A stretch of DNA of 64,000 nt from Wurfbainia villosa (Eukaryota > Streptophyta > Magnoliopsida > Zingiberales > Zingiberaceae): assembly GCA_025175895.1 (NCBI GenBank), contig CM046000.1, positions 66,058,720-66,122,719 of the forward strand. Reading direction: 5' to 3'. Positions 35,012 to 47,389 of the stretch are shown here, one piece after another; within the stretch, counting starts at the first letter, position 1, and each line of letters opens with the position of its first letter. The notes beneath the pieces were generated by a model, which saw only the letters and a program-made list of their open reading frames with translations, was not told the origin of the DNA and ran no database searches. The position numbers and the translations under genes are program-made.

Positions 35012-36147
35012 GATCAAGCGATTAAGCTAGAAATACAAATTGAGCATATATGAGAAAGAATATTTAAAATGCATCCACATATATTTATAAAATCCCATTC
35101 ATTTTTTGAATTCAAAAACACATAAAATCAATTCGAGAGATCATAAGTCCATCTCTGAATTGGCTGATATCCAACATAGATAAGAACAACCTTGAAGTGA
35201 GTTCAACAAGCCATTCTTAGCTATGATAGTCGGTATCAAGTATACCGATTACATATCACGTATATGTAACTATCACAATGTGCTATCAACTAATTAAATG
35301 TTCACACATACATTGGGTTGTTAACACATTAACAAGTATGCATCATATGCATAACACCCAACTTCACCTCTCTTCACATCGACCTTGGTGTGAGTCTAAT
35401 AAATCGATGCTCAAGTTAGAGTCGACCCATTAATCACGAAATAATTTTAATATGGTGGAGCGCATTCAACCAATTAGCCAGGCTTGGAGTGAGTCCAACA
35501 ACCCAAACTAATGATTGACCTCTGACTCTTACCTTATTAGTGTTAAACTATTCCAATGATTTGAACATGTTTAGGTTCGAGCCGGGCTTGGAGTGAGTCC
35601 AACAACCCAAACAAGAAACGAAACTCTGGTTCTAATCATATTAATGGAAGGTGTAGACTTTAATATTGTGTAAGGGTTTTAAAGTCTCATCCTCTTTTTC
35701 ATGGAAATAACTATTATGTACATGGCATGGTATACATCTACATGTCACGACACGCATGACATAATGATATGCATCTAATGCAATTACATGACATACAATT
35801 ATGTCATGTAGAAATAGTTTCCTTATTTTTCATAACTATTTTGGAAAAAAAATATGTTTGAGATTTGATTTCTGAAATCAAATCTCGATTAAATTAGGAA
35901 ACAAATTTCCAAATCTAATCACATATTTTATTTATGGAAAATATTAATTAAAAAAATTCAAATTTAATTTAGGAAACAAATTTCCTAAATTACAATTTCC
36001 TAATCACATTAGAAAATTTCTAATTTTAATTTCTTTACTAATTAAAATTTCCATAATTATTTCTAAACTTTCAAAAAGTAGAAAATTCCCAAAAATATAA
36101 TTATGATTATTGCAAAATAATTTTATGATAATGTTGGAATACAGTCA
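35012..36147 (-). other. R5 untranslated leader
   Basis: About 1.1 kb colinear with the leaders of R1 and R8, including diverged copies of the repeated 19-mer (seen on the plus strand as CTTGGAGTGAGTCCAACAA) and an AT-rich part next to the primer-binding site. No coding frame is supported. Confidence 0.75.
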
Positions 36148-36160
36148 GGCTCTGATACCA
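36148..36160 (-). promoter_or_regulatory. R5 primer-binding site
   Basis: The minus strand reads TGGTATCAGAGCC, one base from the LTR end, an exact initiator-Met tRNA complement. Confidence 0.92.
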
Positions 36161-36161
36161 C

Positions 36162-36239
36162 CGTTGGGTTCCCATGGCACCGACGTAGGTGTTGTGTTCG
36201 AACATGTTTCGTAAACATGCACACAGTGGAAGCAAGAAC
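36162..36239 (-). repeat. R5 5' LTR, PBS-proximal 78 bp
   Basis: This matches 29133-29212. The outer base pair reads CG on the plus strand instead of TG. It ends in AGAAC, the target duplication of R6. Confidence 0.93.
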
Positions 36240-37828
36240 TATTGTGATGTATACTACAAAGTCTATCTTTTGTATGAACATCTTTATTTTTGAAATAAGA
36301 ATCACATTATCATTGTTTGCATATTTATAGTTATGCATATTGTCTGATACATTAAATTGTAGATAACATGGTGTGTAGTGTCACACAGGAGATCATGTTA
36401 TCAGTTTCTTGTATAGTATAAGTAGAGGCTCACAACCGAGATGGTTTTGGACAAACTATTGGTATGGTTGTAGTGTGATTTGGTATTGGTTTGTCTTGAC
36501 TATAGAATTACACTAGTACACTTTGTGTGTATTGGGCAGGACAGACTTAGAGGTGATTCAATTTATTGCTGACTATATAATTGAATCGGACCTCGGATAT
36601 TATGGTGTACAAGCTCTTAATCGCGATATAATAACGGGCACATTTACTTAGTATTTATTTCTTTAATTTACTAATGGACGAGAATTATAGTTTAAATCGA
36701 TAGGCACGGTAAGTTGGGAAATGATATTATTTACATGGTGTGTCGTTGATTATAGGAGGAAACTGTGTCTTATATATTAGGATTATGATGTCCCCTTGAG
36801 GAGCTCATAAGGATAATCATGTAAACCCTACAGGTGGACTTGGTTTGACATGATGATAAGGTTGGGTGGTACTACTCATCGAGTTAGATGTTGATTAATT
36901 AATTGTCAGTAAATTAATTAATTGACGAACATTCGATATCTTAAACAAGGGGAGATATTTGTACAATTAATATATGGAGGCCATATTTATTTATGGGGGT
37001 TGGTGAGGTAGATCAATGATAATCCTCTAGTGGAATGGATTATCATTAATGGATCGGGTTTGTGTGGTTCGGATCCATTGGGTGGCCAAGATCCAACTCC
37101 TCCTCATGGTCCCTATTGTAGCCTAGTAAAACCCTCATGAAACTTAGATCCGACTGATACGATTAAAGGAGGTTTGGGTGAAATCTATAAATGGGGGCCA
37201 AGGCTTGGGCGATATGCATGAATTGAGATTCTAGGGTTTGCTTCAAAAGCTTTGGGGGGAAAACAAGGTTTTGGCTAGGGTTTGTTGGTCAGCAACTAGA
37301 AGGTGGCTAGGGTTTGCTTCTCATCTTGGGCGGTGGCAACCTAGGGATGGCTTCTCCTTTTGGCCGACGACAACAAGACCCATCATCAAGACTTGGCCGG
37401 CGCCTCTCCCTCTCCTTTGGCCTGCGGCAAGATATCAATCATGGCCAGAAAATCCTCTCCCTCTCCTTAGGGACGGCGGACACCAAGTTTGGTGCTTAGT
37501 GGTTGGTGCAAGTAAGGAGAAGATGGGAGTCGAGTATTCTTCACTTTGTTCGGAGCGAGCAAGGAAGGGAAGAACGTGATCTAGGAAGCTTCAACTCTTG
37601 GAGGATCATTGCCCACATAATGTTCAAGAGGAGGATAGGACATACAATAGAAGATCAAGAGGTATACAAGAGGTATAATCTTGTTTGTTTTGATTTAGTT
37701 CTTTTGTATAATTGTATGTGGCTAATTTACTTGGACCCCAAAGATAAACACAAAAATTGGCGTTACATACATCATCTATTCCGTGGCTAATCGAAGAAAA
37801 GAAATAGGTTGCTTGAACAACAAGTTTG
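36240..37828 (+). repeat. R6 5' LTR, upstream part
   Basis: This is the first 1589 bp of the LTR. A TATA-like CTATAAATGGG is at 37185-37195. It ends at GTTTG (37824-37828), where R7 is inserted. The frames at 37238-37790 lie in the transcribed GC-rich part and are not supported as genes. Confidence 0.95.
37185..37195 (+). promoter_or_regulatory. R6 TATA box
   Basis: CTATAAATGGG in the 5' LTR. The 3' LTR has CTATAAAAAGG at 61930-61940. Only about one diverged unit of the family's 27-bp repeat lies upstream. Confidence 0.55.
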
Positions 37829-39267
37829 TGAAGGGTTTTGCTTATCGAGTCCGTGAGGGGAAACTTCGCTGCCCACTTTACCTTGGTTGTTTGTTCATGG
37901 CGATCCCATCGATGTCCCCGGATTAAAAAAATTTAATCCTAAACAAAAGAGATTTCCCAAACAATCAAGTCATCGTCGTGCTATTCATTTAGAGAGGTCA
38001 CTTGAACAAACTCATTGTTCAAGTGACCAACCTCTATTCTACGAGTAGTCACGGAATAGACGATGTATGGATCGCCGGTTTTTGTATTTATGTTTGGGAT
38101 CCAGGTATTATTTAGCCACAAACAGAATTTATCATGCTTATAATTGAAAAAAAAACAAATACAAGCAAGTAACAAAAGAGAATAGAGAATAGGTATACCT
38201 CTCGATCTTCTAATGTATGGCCTTCCTCCTTTCGGACGTCGTGTGGGCGACGATCTACCAAATGTTGAAGCTCCTAGAATGCCAATCTTCCTTCCTTGCT
38301 CATTCCGAGCAAGAGGAAGAATAGAAACAAAGCTCTATTCCTTCTTTCACCCAACCAACAACCTCCAAGGAAGGAGCTTGCCGCCGGCCAAGAAGGAGGA
38401 GGAGATTATGGTGGAAACCGACCACCACACCAAGGGAAAGCCCTATATCTTGTTTTCACCAGCTAAGGAGAAGGAGAAGAGGGTCTTTGGCTGCCGACCA
38501 ATGGATGGAAAGGGTTGGAGGGGCGCCGACAGCTTGAGGAAGGAGAAGAAAGCAAGGAAATCTTTCCTTATTAGGTGCCGCCCAAGCCCAAACCCTTGCT
38601 CCTATCTCTTGCCGCCAACCTCCAAAACCCTAACTTCCCTTGATTGAAACTCCACGCCAACCCCTTGTCATCCTTTTATAGAGTTAGGGATAAGCCTCCT
38701 TTTAATCTCCACCATTGGTTCTAGGGATTTAATCTCAACTATCGGATCTAGAGATTTAATCTCAACCGTCGGATCTTAGAGATGTAATCTCTACCTTTAG
38801 ATCTAGAGTTTTGTTTCTATCCATTGGATCTAAGCTTCATGAGGTGTTAATAGGATACATTAGGGACCATGGGGAGGAGTTGGATCTTGGCCACCCATGG
38901 ATCAAGCCCACATAAAGTCGGTCAATTATGTAGTCAGCAATAAATCGAATCACCTCTAAGTCGGTCCTACTCAATACACACAAAGTGCACTAGTGTGATT
39001 CTATGGTCAAGACAAACCAATACCAAATCACACTACAACCATTCCGATGGTTTGTCCAAAGCTATCTCGGTTGTGAGCCTTTACTTATACTTTACAAGGA
39101 GCCGATAACTTGATCTCCCGTGTGACACCACACACCATGTTATCTACAATGTAATGTATTAGACAATATTGCATAACAATAAAAATACAAATATTGATCA
39201 TGTGATTCTTATTTCAAAATAAAGATGTTCATACAAAAGATAGACTTTTCAGTATACATCCCTACAA
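37829..39267 (-). repeat. R7 3' LTR with internal deletion
   Basis: This 1439-bp LTR matches the 5' LTR except for a gap corresponding to about 45350-45817. In the 5' LTR the two edges of the gap carry GTCCGATCC and GTCCGATTC, so recombination between short direct repeats is the likely cause. Two to three units of the 27-bp repeat are at about 38715-38790. Confidence 0.93.
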
Positions 39268-39280
39268 TATCCCACTTATA
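39268..39280 (-). promoter_or_regulatory. R7 polypurine tract
   Basis: The minus strand reads ATAAGTGGGATAT just before the TGTAGGG start of the 3' LTR. Confidence 0.75.
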
Positions 39281-39299
39281 CTAAAAGACTATAATGTCC

Positions 39300-42200
39300 T
39301 CAAACTGTCATACATCTGAACCTCATTCCCTCCACATGCCTATCAAAAGATCTCGCCGGAAGGGCCTTAGTGAAAGGATCTGCCAGGTTATCCTCTGATG
39401 CAATCTTGGCCACAGCAACTTCTCCTCTCTTTACGATTTTTCGTATCAGGTGGTACTTGCGCTCTTTGTGTTTACTAGCCTTATGGGCTCGTGGTTCCTT
39501 CAAGTTTGCAATTGCACCACTATTATCACAATAAATTGTGATAGTTCTGGGCAAACCAGGAATCACATCCAAGTCCATCAGGAAGTTCCTGCGCTACACA
39601 GCTTCTTTGGCTGCCACATAATCAGCTTCCATGGGGGAGTCCACCACGCATTTCTGCTTGACACTCCTCCATACAATGGCTCCACCTCCCAAAGTAAACA
39701 CAAAACCTGAGGTAGACTTACTGTTATCCCTATCAGATTGGAAGTCGAAATTCGTGTAACCCACAGGGAGTAATTGGTCTGCCCGGTAAACTAGCATATA
39801 ATCCCTAGTCCTTCTCAGGTACTTCAATATATGCTTTACTGCAGTCCAATGTCCCTGTCCTGGATTACTCTGATATCTGGTGACCATGCTGACGGCAAAG
39901 CAGATATCTAGTCTCATACATAGCATCGCATACATGAGGCTTCCTATTGCTGAAGCATAAGGAACCGCCTTCATCTCCTCTATCTCCTTAGATGATCTAG
40001 GACACATCTCTTTAGATAAAGGAACTCTATGCCTGAAAGGTAGAAAACCCTTCTTGGAGTTCTGCATGCTAAAACGATCCATAATCGTGTCTATGTATGA
40101 AGCTTGGGATAAGCACAACATCCTTTTCCTGTGATCCCTTATAACCTTGATCCCAAGGATGTGTCCCACCTCTCCCAAGTCCTTCATATCAAACTGTTTG
40201 GACAACCATACCCTTACATCCAATAACACCTTGATATTGTTGACAATCAACAAAATATCATCTACGTATAGTACAAGAAATACCACTATGTTTATTTCAC
40301 ATCTCTTGTATACACAAGACTCATCCGGACTTTGAATAAATCCATAAGACTGGATTACCTCATAAAATCGGATGTTCCAAGGCCTCGAAGCTTGCTTCAA
40401 TCCATAAATGGACCGATTAAGCTTACATACAAGATGCTCTTTGCCCTTAGCAATGAATCCCTCTGGTTGCTTCATATAGATGTTTTCCTCAAGACTTCCA
40501 TTAAGGAAAGTTGTCTTGACATCCATCTGCCACACCTCATAATCCATATGAGCTACTATGCATAAGAGAATCCAGATAGACTTATGCATGGCTATCGGCG
40601 AAAAGGTCTCCTCATAATCGATACCCTCTTTCTGAGTATACCCCTTCGCAACAAGCCTCGCTTTAAAGGTCTCAACCTTCCCATCTATTCCTCTCTTTCT
40701 TTTGTAGGTCCACTTGCATCCAATGGTTTTTACACATTCGGGTGGGTCTACTAGCTCGCAGACCTGATTTGAATCCATAGATTCAATCTCAGCATTCATT
40801 GCACTTTGCCAAGATACTGCATCTTTATCTTGGATTTCCTCGTCATATGTCCAGGGATCAGGTTCATGTTCGCCAGGGACCAAATCAGAAGATTCTCCCA
40901 AGAACATGAATCTATCAGTCTATCTCACAACCCTCCCACTACGATGAGGTATCACCTGTGTATCCTCTGTGACATGCGGTGCAGTGACATGTGGTATATC
41001 CTCTTGTACCGGTGGTACTAAAGAAGTGACTTCTCCTTTTAATTCCTCCAGAATAATTTTACTCTTGGCCTTATAGCTGATTACATAGTCTTCCTCTTGA
41101 AATCTGGCGTTCATGCTAACGATCACCCTCTGATCTCTAGGACTATAAAACAAACCACCCTTCGTTCCTCTAGGATACCCAACGAACATGCATACTTCTG
41201 TACGATGTTCCAACTTACCAGCATCTGCCTTCAGCACATGTGCTGGACTCCCCCATATCCGAATATGTCTTAGACTAGGCTTTCGCCTAGTCCACAATTC
41301 TATGGGAGTAGAAGACACTGATTTAAATGGAACCAAGTTCAGAATGTATACCGTCGTATCTAGAGCATATCCCCAGAACAAATCTGGCAACTCAGAATAA
41401 CTTATCATCAATCTAACCATCTCCAAAAGAGTCCTATTCCTTCGCTCTGCTACACCGTTCTGCTGGGGTGTGCCAGGCGGAGTCAATTGGGATTGAATCT
41501 CAGCCTCTGATAAGTAGTTCCTAAACTCTCCCAAGAGGTACTCACCACCATGATCAGATCGTAGTGTCTTGATACTTTTACCTTGACGTTTCTCCACATC
41601 AGCCTTGAATTCTTTGAACTTGTCAAAGCATTCAGACTTGCGGCTTATCAGGTAAATGTATCCATATCTTGAATAATCGTCTATAAAAGAGATGAAATAC
41701 TCAAAACCACCTCTAGCCTGGATAGACATAGGACCACACAAATCAGAATGAAGCAATTCTAACACATCTTTGGCTCTATACCCCTTGGCCTTAAAAGGCC
41801 TCTTGGTCATCTTACCTTCCAAGCCGGATTCGCAGGTTGGGAGATCCTCCACCACTAATGAACCCAAAGGTCCATCAGCTATCAACCTTTGAATTCTGCT
41901 TAGGTTAATGTGACCAAGCCTAAGATGCCAAAGATATGTTTGGTTCATTTTCGAAGGTTTTTTTCTTTTATTGGAATTAGAAGATGAGTTATTAATTTCA
42001 ATATGCATCGTGGGAGCTTTTCGTTCAAGTGTGTACAAATTTCCTATCAATGCAACCGAACAAATAATGTCTCTATTCCTTCTTATAACAACTCTGTCAT
42101 TAAAAGAAATAGAATATCCATCCATAAACAATTTAGAAACCGAAATTAAATTCTTTCTAAATAAGTGTACATAAAGGCAATTCTTAAGAACCAAAAGTTT

Positions 42201-43208
42201 ATTTTTCTCAAAAGATAAATGAACATCTCCTACTGCAACAATCGCCACCTTCGTGGCATCGCCCAAGTATATGGTAATCTCCCCCTCAGCCAGTCATCTG
42301 GTTTCCTAGAACCCCTGCAAAATATTGTAGACATGATCAGTGGCTCCCGTATCTACACACCAGGTGCCGATAGATAACACCACTAAACATGTTTCAACGA
42401 CTAGACCAAAAGATATACCTTTATTATTGTGGTTGGGGCAGTCCTTCTTCTAGTGTCTAGTCTGCTTACAAGTGAAGCACTTGCCTTTCGGCTTCTTCAC
42501 TCCTCCCTGAGTACCTCCCACCGCCTTTGCCCCGGTTTGTTTCTTCTTCTTCTTGCCTTTCGGCTTAGAAGTAGAAACCTTTTGGGTCACTATGGCATGT
42601 GCCTGAGCACTCTGACGAAATAGCCCCTCTGTCGCCTGGAGTTCTGTTATAAGTTCCGCCAACGAATACAACCTCTTGTTCATGTTGTAGTTCAGGCAAA
42701 ACTGCTCAAAACTCCTAGGTAGAGACTAGAGAATGATATCGACCTGGGTTTCCCCATCGATCTCAGCTCCGAGGACTTCCAACTCATTCAAATGAGCCAT
42801 CATCTTGAGAACATGATCCCTCACGGGTGTTCTCTCGATCATGGTTGTCGTCATCAAGTTTCTCATGTCTTCTTGCCTCGCAACCCGATTCTGGTGTCTG
42901 AAAATCTCTTTGAGATTGAGCATCATGTCATAAGCTATGGGCATGGCTTGATGCTGATGTTGTAGTACATTTGACATAGATGCCAAAATGTAACACCACG
43001 CCATCTCATCGGCCTTTACCCACTTCTTATAACTCTCTCTCTCCTTTTTCCTAGAATCTTCTGTAGGCTTAGGAGGGCACTCTTCGAGGAGTACATATTT
43101 GTATTCCTCAGCAGTCAAGACAATGTCAAGTTTCCTCTTCCAATCAACATAGTTGGGTCCAGTAAGTTTATTTTCTTTCAGTATCACAGCAAGCGGGTTG
43201 AAAGTCAT
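39300..43208 (-). pseudogene. R7 gag-pol polyprotein (one frame, about six nonsense codons)
   Basis: A single frame of 1303 codons runs from the ATG at 43208 (TFNPLAVILKENKLTG) to the TGA at 39300-39302 with no frameshift. In-frame stops include 42726, 42450, one near 42290, 40918 and one near 39592. The domains, in order, are Gag; a CCHC knuckle interrupted by TAG in place of tryptophan; protease with DTGA; and integrase with HSDLCGP, SDHGGEY and VAERRNR. These are followed by reverse transcriptase with YVDD (40257-40268), then RNase H. Several stops fit TGG to TAG, CAG to TAG or CGA to TGA, the cytosine-to-thymine transitions (on either strand) expected from decay of methylated DNA. All catalytic motifs are preserved, so the copy died by point mutation alone. 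Confidence 0.94.
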
Positions 43209-44246
43209 TTTGAAAGAAAACCTAAGAATCAAATAGATCAAAACATTAGATTTAAAAAAATTATTGATTCCTCAAACAATCAAATTTTAAAATCAACCAA
43301 CACCTCAAAACATCGAGAATATCGTATGCCACGATAGTGTGGATGTATACGAATTCTACATTTGTAAGAGGAGGTTTTACCCATTAATTTTACTATCTTG
43401 TCAACCTAACCTTTTGACAAGTAAAATTAATAGTCGGTTCCTTTTCGGCCCAACAAATAAAAGCAGTGACTCCGATGGGGAGGATACTTATATTTGTATC
43501 TAAGTGTTCACCATTACTCAGTACCAAGGTAATTATCCCGGGTTATGTGTCTTCCGATGGGGAAGTACACATGCTCCTTAATAATTTCATAAAACCATAT
43601 TTGACCTTATGATCCGCAAACAAACTCCTTTGATGGGGAGGAAGGCACTCAGAGCTGATGCGTAAGTTTGTTTGCATCACATGTCAAATCGTAATGGAGG
43701 CCGTGGGAATTTATAAAAATTTGCCTCCCACTTAGTAATTTGAAATTGAGGAATTTTCCTAGCCTACGACTTCCATATCAAACAATAAGCAATAAATATG
43801 AAAAATACATTATTTTTCCAACTATTATGGCTTTTGTCTTCAATATGTCTCTCGTCGCAACGCCTTCTCGTCCGCTCCTCCTACATCATGTACAAGCCAT
43901 CCGGAGATCCGAGCCGAGACTGTAACCTATTTTAATTTACATCTATCAATCCTATACTCCACGAGGGAGTGTACATGAAATCTATATCGAAAGTAAACTA
44001 AAATAAAGACTGGGTAAATAATGCCGTATCTAATTTACAAAAAATCAAATACTAGCCTCGTCAACCCCGAGGATTCAACAAAATATACACATACAATCAC
44101 ATACACACATATGACCATAATAGTCGGATCTTATGCCTGCAACCAAAGAGTTAAACTACGCATATCCTACTATTATCTGGCACATATAATATATGAAAAG
44201 TGCATTGAAATTTACCGAATCCTAAACACATAAAACCAGAAACCTT
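43209..44246 (-). other. R7 untranslated leader
   Basis: About 1.0 kb, colinear with the leaders of R3 and R6. No supported coding frame. Confidence 0.75.
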
Positions 44247-44259
44247 GGCTCTGATACCA
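44247..44259 (-). promoter_or_regulatory. R7 primer-binding site
   Basis: The minus strand reads TGGTATCAGAGCC, two bases from the LTR end; exact initiator-Met complement. Confidence 0.93.
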
Positions 44260-44261
44260 AT

Positions 44262-46168
44262 TGAAGGGTTTTGCTTATCGAGCCCGTGAGGGGAAACTTC
44301 GCTTCCCACTTCACCTTGGTTGTTTGTTCTTGGCGATCCCATCGATGCCCCCAGATTAAAAAAATTTAATCCTAGACAAAAGTGATTGCCCAAACAATCA
44401 AGTCATCGTCGTGCTATCCGTTTAGAGAGGTCACTTGAACAAATTCATTGTTCAAGCGACCAACCTCTATTCTACGAGTAGTCGTGGAATAGACGATGTA
44501 TGGATCACCGGTTTTTGTATTTATGTTCGGGATCTAGGTATTATTTAGCCACAAATAGAATTTATCATGCTCATAATTGGAAAAAAAACAAATACAAGCA
44601 AGTAACACAAGAGAATAGAGAATAGGTATACCTCTCGATCTTCTAATGTATGACCTTCCTCCTTTCGGACGTCGTGTGGGCGACGATCTACCAAAAGTTG
44701 AAGCTCCTAGATAGCCAATCTTCCTTCCTTGCTCATTCCAATCAAGAGGAAGAATAGAAACAAAGCTCTATTCCTTCTTTCAACCAACCAACAACATTCA
44801 AGGAAGGAGCTTGCCGCCGGCCATGAAAGAGGAGCAGATTATGGTGTAAACAGGCCAAGACACCAAGAGAAAGCACTATATCTTATTTCCACCACCTAAG
44901 GAGAAGGATAAGAGGGTCTTTGGTTGCCAGCCAATGGCTGGAAAGGGTTGGAGGGGCGTCGGCAGCTTGAGGAAGGAGAAGAAGGCAAGGAAATCTTTCC
45001 TTATTAGGTGCCGCCCAAGCCCAAACCCTAGCTCCTATCTCTTGCCGCCAACCTCCAAAACCCTAACTTCCCTTGATTGAAACTCCATGCCAACCCCTTG
45101 TCCTCCTTTTATAGATTTAGGGATAAGCCTCCTTTTAATCTCCACCAATAGTTCTAGAGATTTAATCTCAACCGTCGGATCTAGAGATTTAATCTCAACC
45201 GTCGGATCTTAGAGATTTAATCTCTACCTTTGGATCTAGAGTTTTGTTTCTATCCATTGGATCTAAGTTTCATGAGGTGTTAATAGGCTACATTAGAGAC
45301 CATGAGGAGGAGTTGGATCTTGGCCACCCATGGATCAAGCCCACATAAAGTCCGATCCACTAATGATAATCCAATCCACTAAAGGATTATCATTGATCTA
45401 CCTCACCGACCACCATAATATAATATGGGCTCCATATATTATTTGTACATTTTCTCCCCGTATTTAAGATCTCGAATGTCCGTCGATTAATTAATTTACT
45501 AACCATTAATTAATCTACATCTTACTCCATGAGTAGTACCACTCAACCTTTTCATCATGCCGGACCAAGTCCACCTGCAGGGTTTACATGATGAACCTTA
45601 TGAGCTCCTCAAGGGGACATCATCATCCTAATATATAGGACACAGTTTCCTTCTATAATCAACGGCACACCATATAAATAATATCATTTCCCAACTTACC
45701 GAGCCTATCGATTTAATCTATAAATCTCACCCATTGGTAAATCAAAGAGATGAATACTAAGTATATGTGCCCGTTATTATATCGGGATTAAGAGCATGTA
45801 CAAAATAATATCTGAGGTCCGATTCGATTATGTAGTCAGCAATAAATCGAATCACCTCTAAGTTGATCCTACTCAATACACACAAAGTGCACTAGTGTGA
45901 TTCTATGGTCAAGACAAACCAATACCAAATCACACTACAACAATTCCGATGGTTTGTCCAAAGTCATCTCGCTTGTGAGCCTTTACTTATACTTTACAAG
46001 GAGTTGATAACATGATCTCCCGTGTGACACCACACACCATGTTATCTACAATGTAATGTATTAGACAATATTGCATAACCATAAAAATGCAAACAATGAT
46101 CATGTGATTCTTATTTCAAAATAAAGATGTTCATACAAAAGATAGACTTTTCAGTATACATCCCTACA
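44262..46168 (-). repeat. R7 5' LTR
   Basis: This 1907-bp LTR starts TGTAGGGATGTATAC and ends AACCCTTCA on the minus strand. It has a TATA-like CTATAAAAGG (45114-45105) with about four units of the 27-bp repeat upstream (about 45135-45250). Confidence 0.95.
45105..45114 (-). promoter_or_regulatory. R7 TATA box
   Basis: CTATAAAAGG on the minus strand, about 20 bp downstream of the short 27-bp repeat array. Confidence 0.6.
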
Positions 46169-46173
46169 ATTTG

Positions 46174-46329
46174 TTCAAGAGACCACTCTAATCGAATAGC
46201 ACAATGATTGATCGGTTGCTTGGGTAATCCGTCATCATCTTGGATTATTTTTTTTAATCCGGGGACGTAGATGGGATAGCCATGCACAATCGACCGAGGT
46301 GGGAAGCGAAGCTTAGGTTCCACTTTTCA
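46174..46329 (+). repeat. R6 5' LTR, PBS-proximal 156 bp
   Basis: This continues the 5' LTR of R6 after R7 and matches about 62572-62727 in the 3' LTR. It ends CACTTTTCA and is followed two bases later by the primer-binding site. Confidence 0.95.
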
Positions 46330-46331
46330 AT

Positions 46332-46344
46332 TGGTATCAGAGCC
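46332..46344 (+). promoter_or_regulatory. R6 primer-binding site
   Basis: TGGTATCAGAGCC, complementary to initiator-Met tRNA, two bases after the LTR end. Confidence 0.93.
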
Positions 46345-47389
46345 ACGGTCTCCGATTTTGTGTGTTTTGGATTCGATTACTTTTATGCACTTATCATATA
46401 TAGTGTGTGTCAGATGATAGTAGGATGTGAGTAGGATAACTTTTTGGTTGCAAGCATAAGATCCAACTATTATGGCCATATGTGTGTGTATGTGATTGGA
46501 TGTGTGTAATTGTAATATTATTTGAATCCTCGGGGTTGACGAGGCTAGTATTTAATTTTTGTAATTAAGTACGACATTGTTTAGCCACTCTTTTATTTTA
46601 GTTTACTTTCGATCTAGATTTCATGTACACTCCTTCGTGGAGTATAGGATCGATGGATGTAAATTAAAATAATTATTTTCGGCTCGGATCTCCGGATGGC
46701 TTGTACATGGCGTAGGGAGGAGCGGACGAGATGACGACACGACGAGAGGCATATTGGAGAAAAAAAGCCATAATAATTGGAAAATATTGTTTTCATATTT
46801 ATTGCTTCTTGTTTGATATGCATGTCATGTGCTATGAAAATTCCTCATTTTAAATTACTAAGTGGGAGAGGGATATTTTTTTTTTAAAATTCCCATGGCC
46901 TCCATTACGATTTGACATGTGATACAAACAAACTTGCACGTCGGCTCTGAGTGCCTTTCTCCCCATCGGATGAGTTTGTTTTGTGAATCATAGGGTCAAA
47001 TATGGTTATAGAAGATTATTTAGGAGCGTGTGTACTTCTCCATCGGAAGGCACATAATCCGAGATAATTGCCTTGGTATCGAGTAATGGTGAACACTTAG
47101 ATGCAAATAAGAGTATCCTCCCCATCAGAGTCATTGCTTTTATTTGTAGGGACGAAGAGGAACCGACTATTAATTTTATTTGTCAAAAAGTTAGGTTGAT
47201 AGGATAATAAAATTAATGGGTAAAACCTCCTCTTACAAATGTAGAATTCGTATACGTCCACACTATCGTGGCATATGATATTCTCGGTGTTTTGAGGTGT
47301 TGGTTGATTTTAAAATTTTATTGTTTGAGGAATCAATAATTTTTTGAAATCTAATGTTTTGATCTATGTGATTCTTAGGTTTTTCAAAA
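46345..47389 (+). other. R6 untranslated leader
   Basis: About 1.05 kb between primer-binding site and gag, shared with R3 and R7. No coding frame is supported. Confidence 0.75.

Larger units (their letters stand above)
37829..46168 (-). mobile_element. R7: family B Ty1/copia retrotransposon
   Basis: This 8340-bp element is inserted in the 5' LTR of R6. The flanking copies GTTTG (37824-37828) and ATTTG (46169-46173) differ by one base. Rejoining them restores the AACAAGTTTGTTCAAG sequence seen uninterrupted at about 62563-62578 in the other R6 LTR, which proves the boundaries. The 5' LTR is 44262-46168 (1907 bp). The 3' LTR 37829-39267 is 468 bp shorter because of an internal deletion. Gag-pol stays in one frame. 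Confidence 0.96.
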
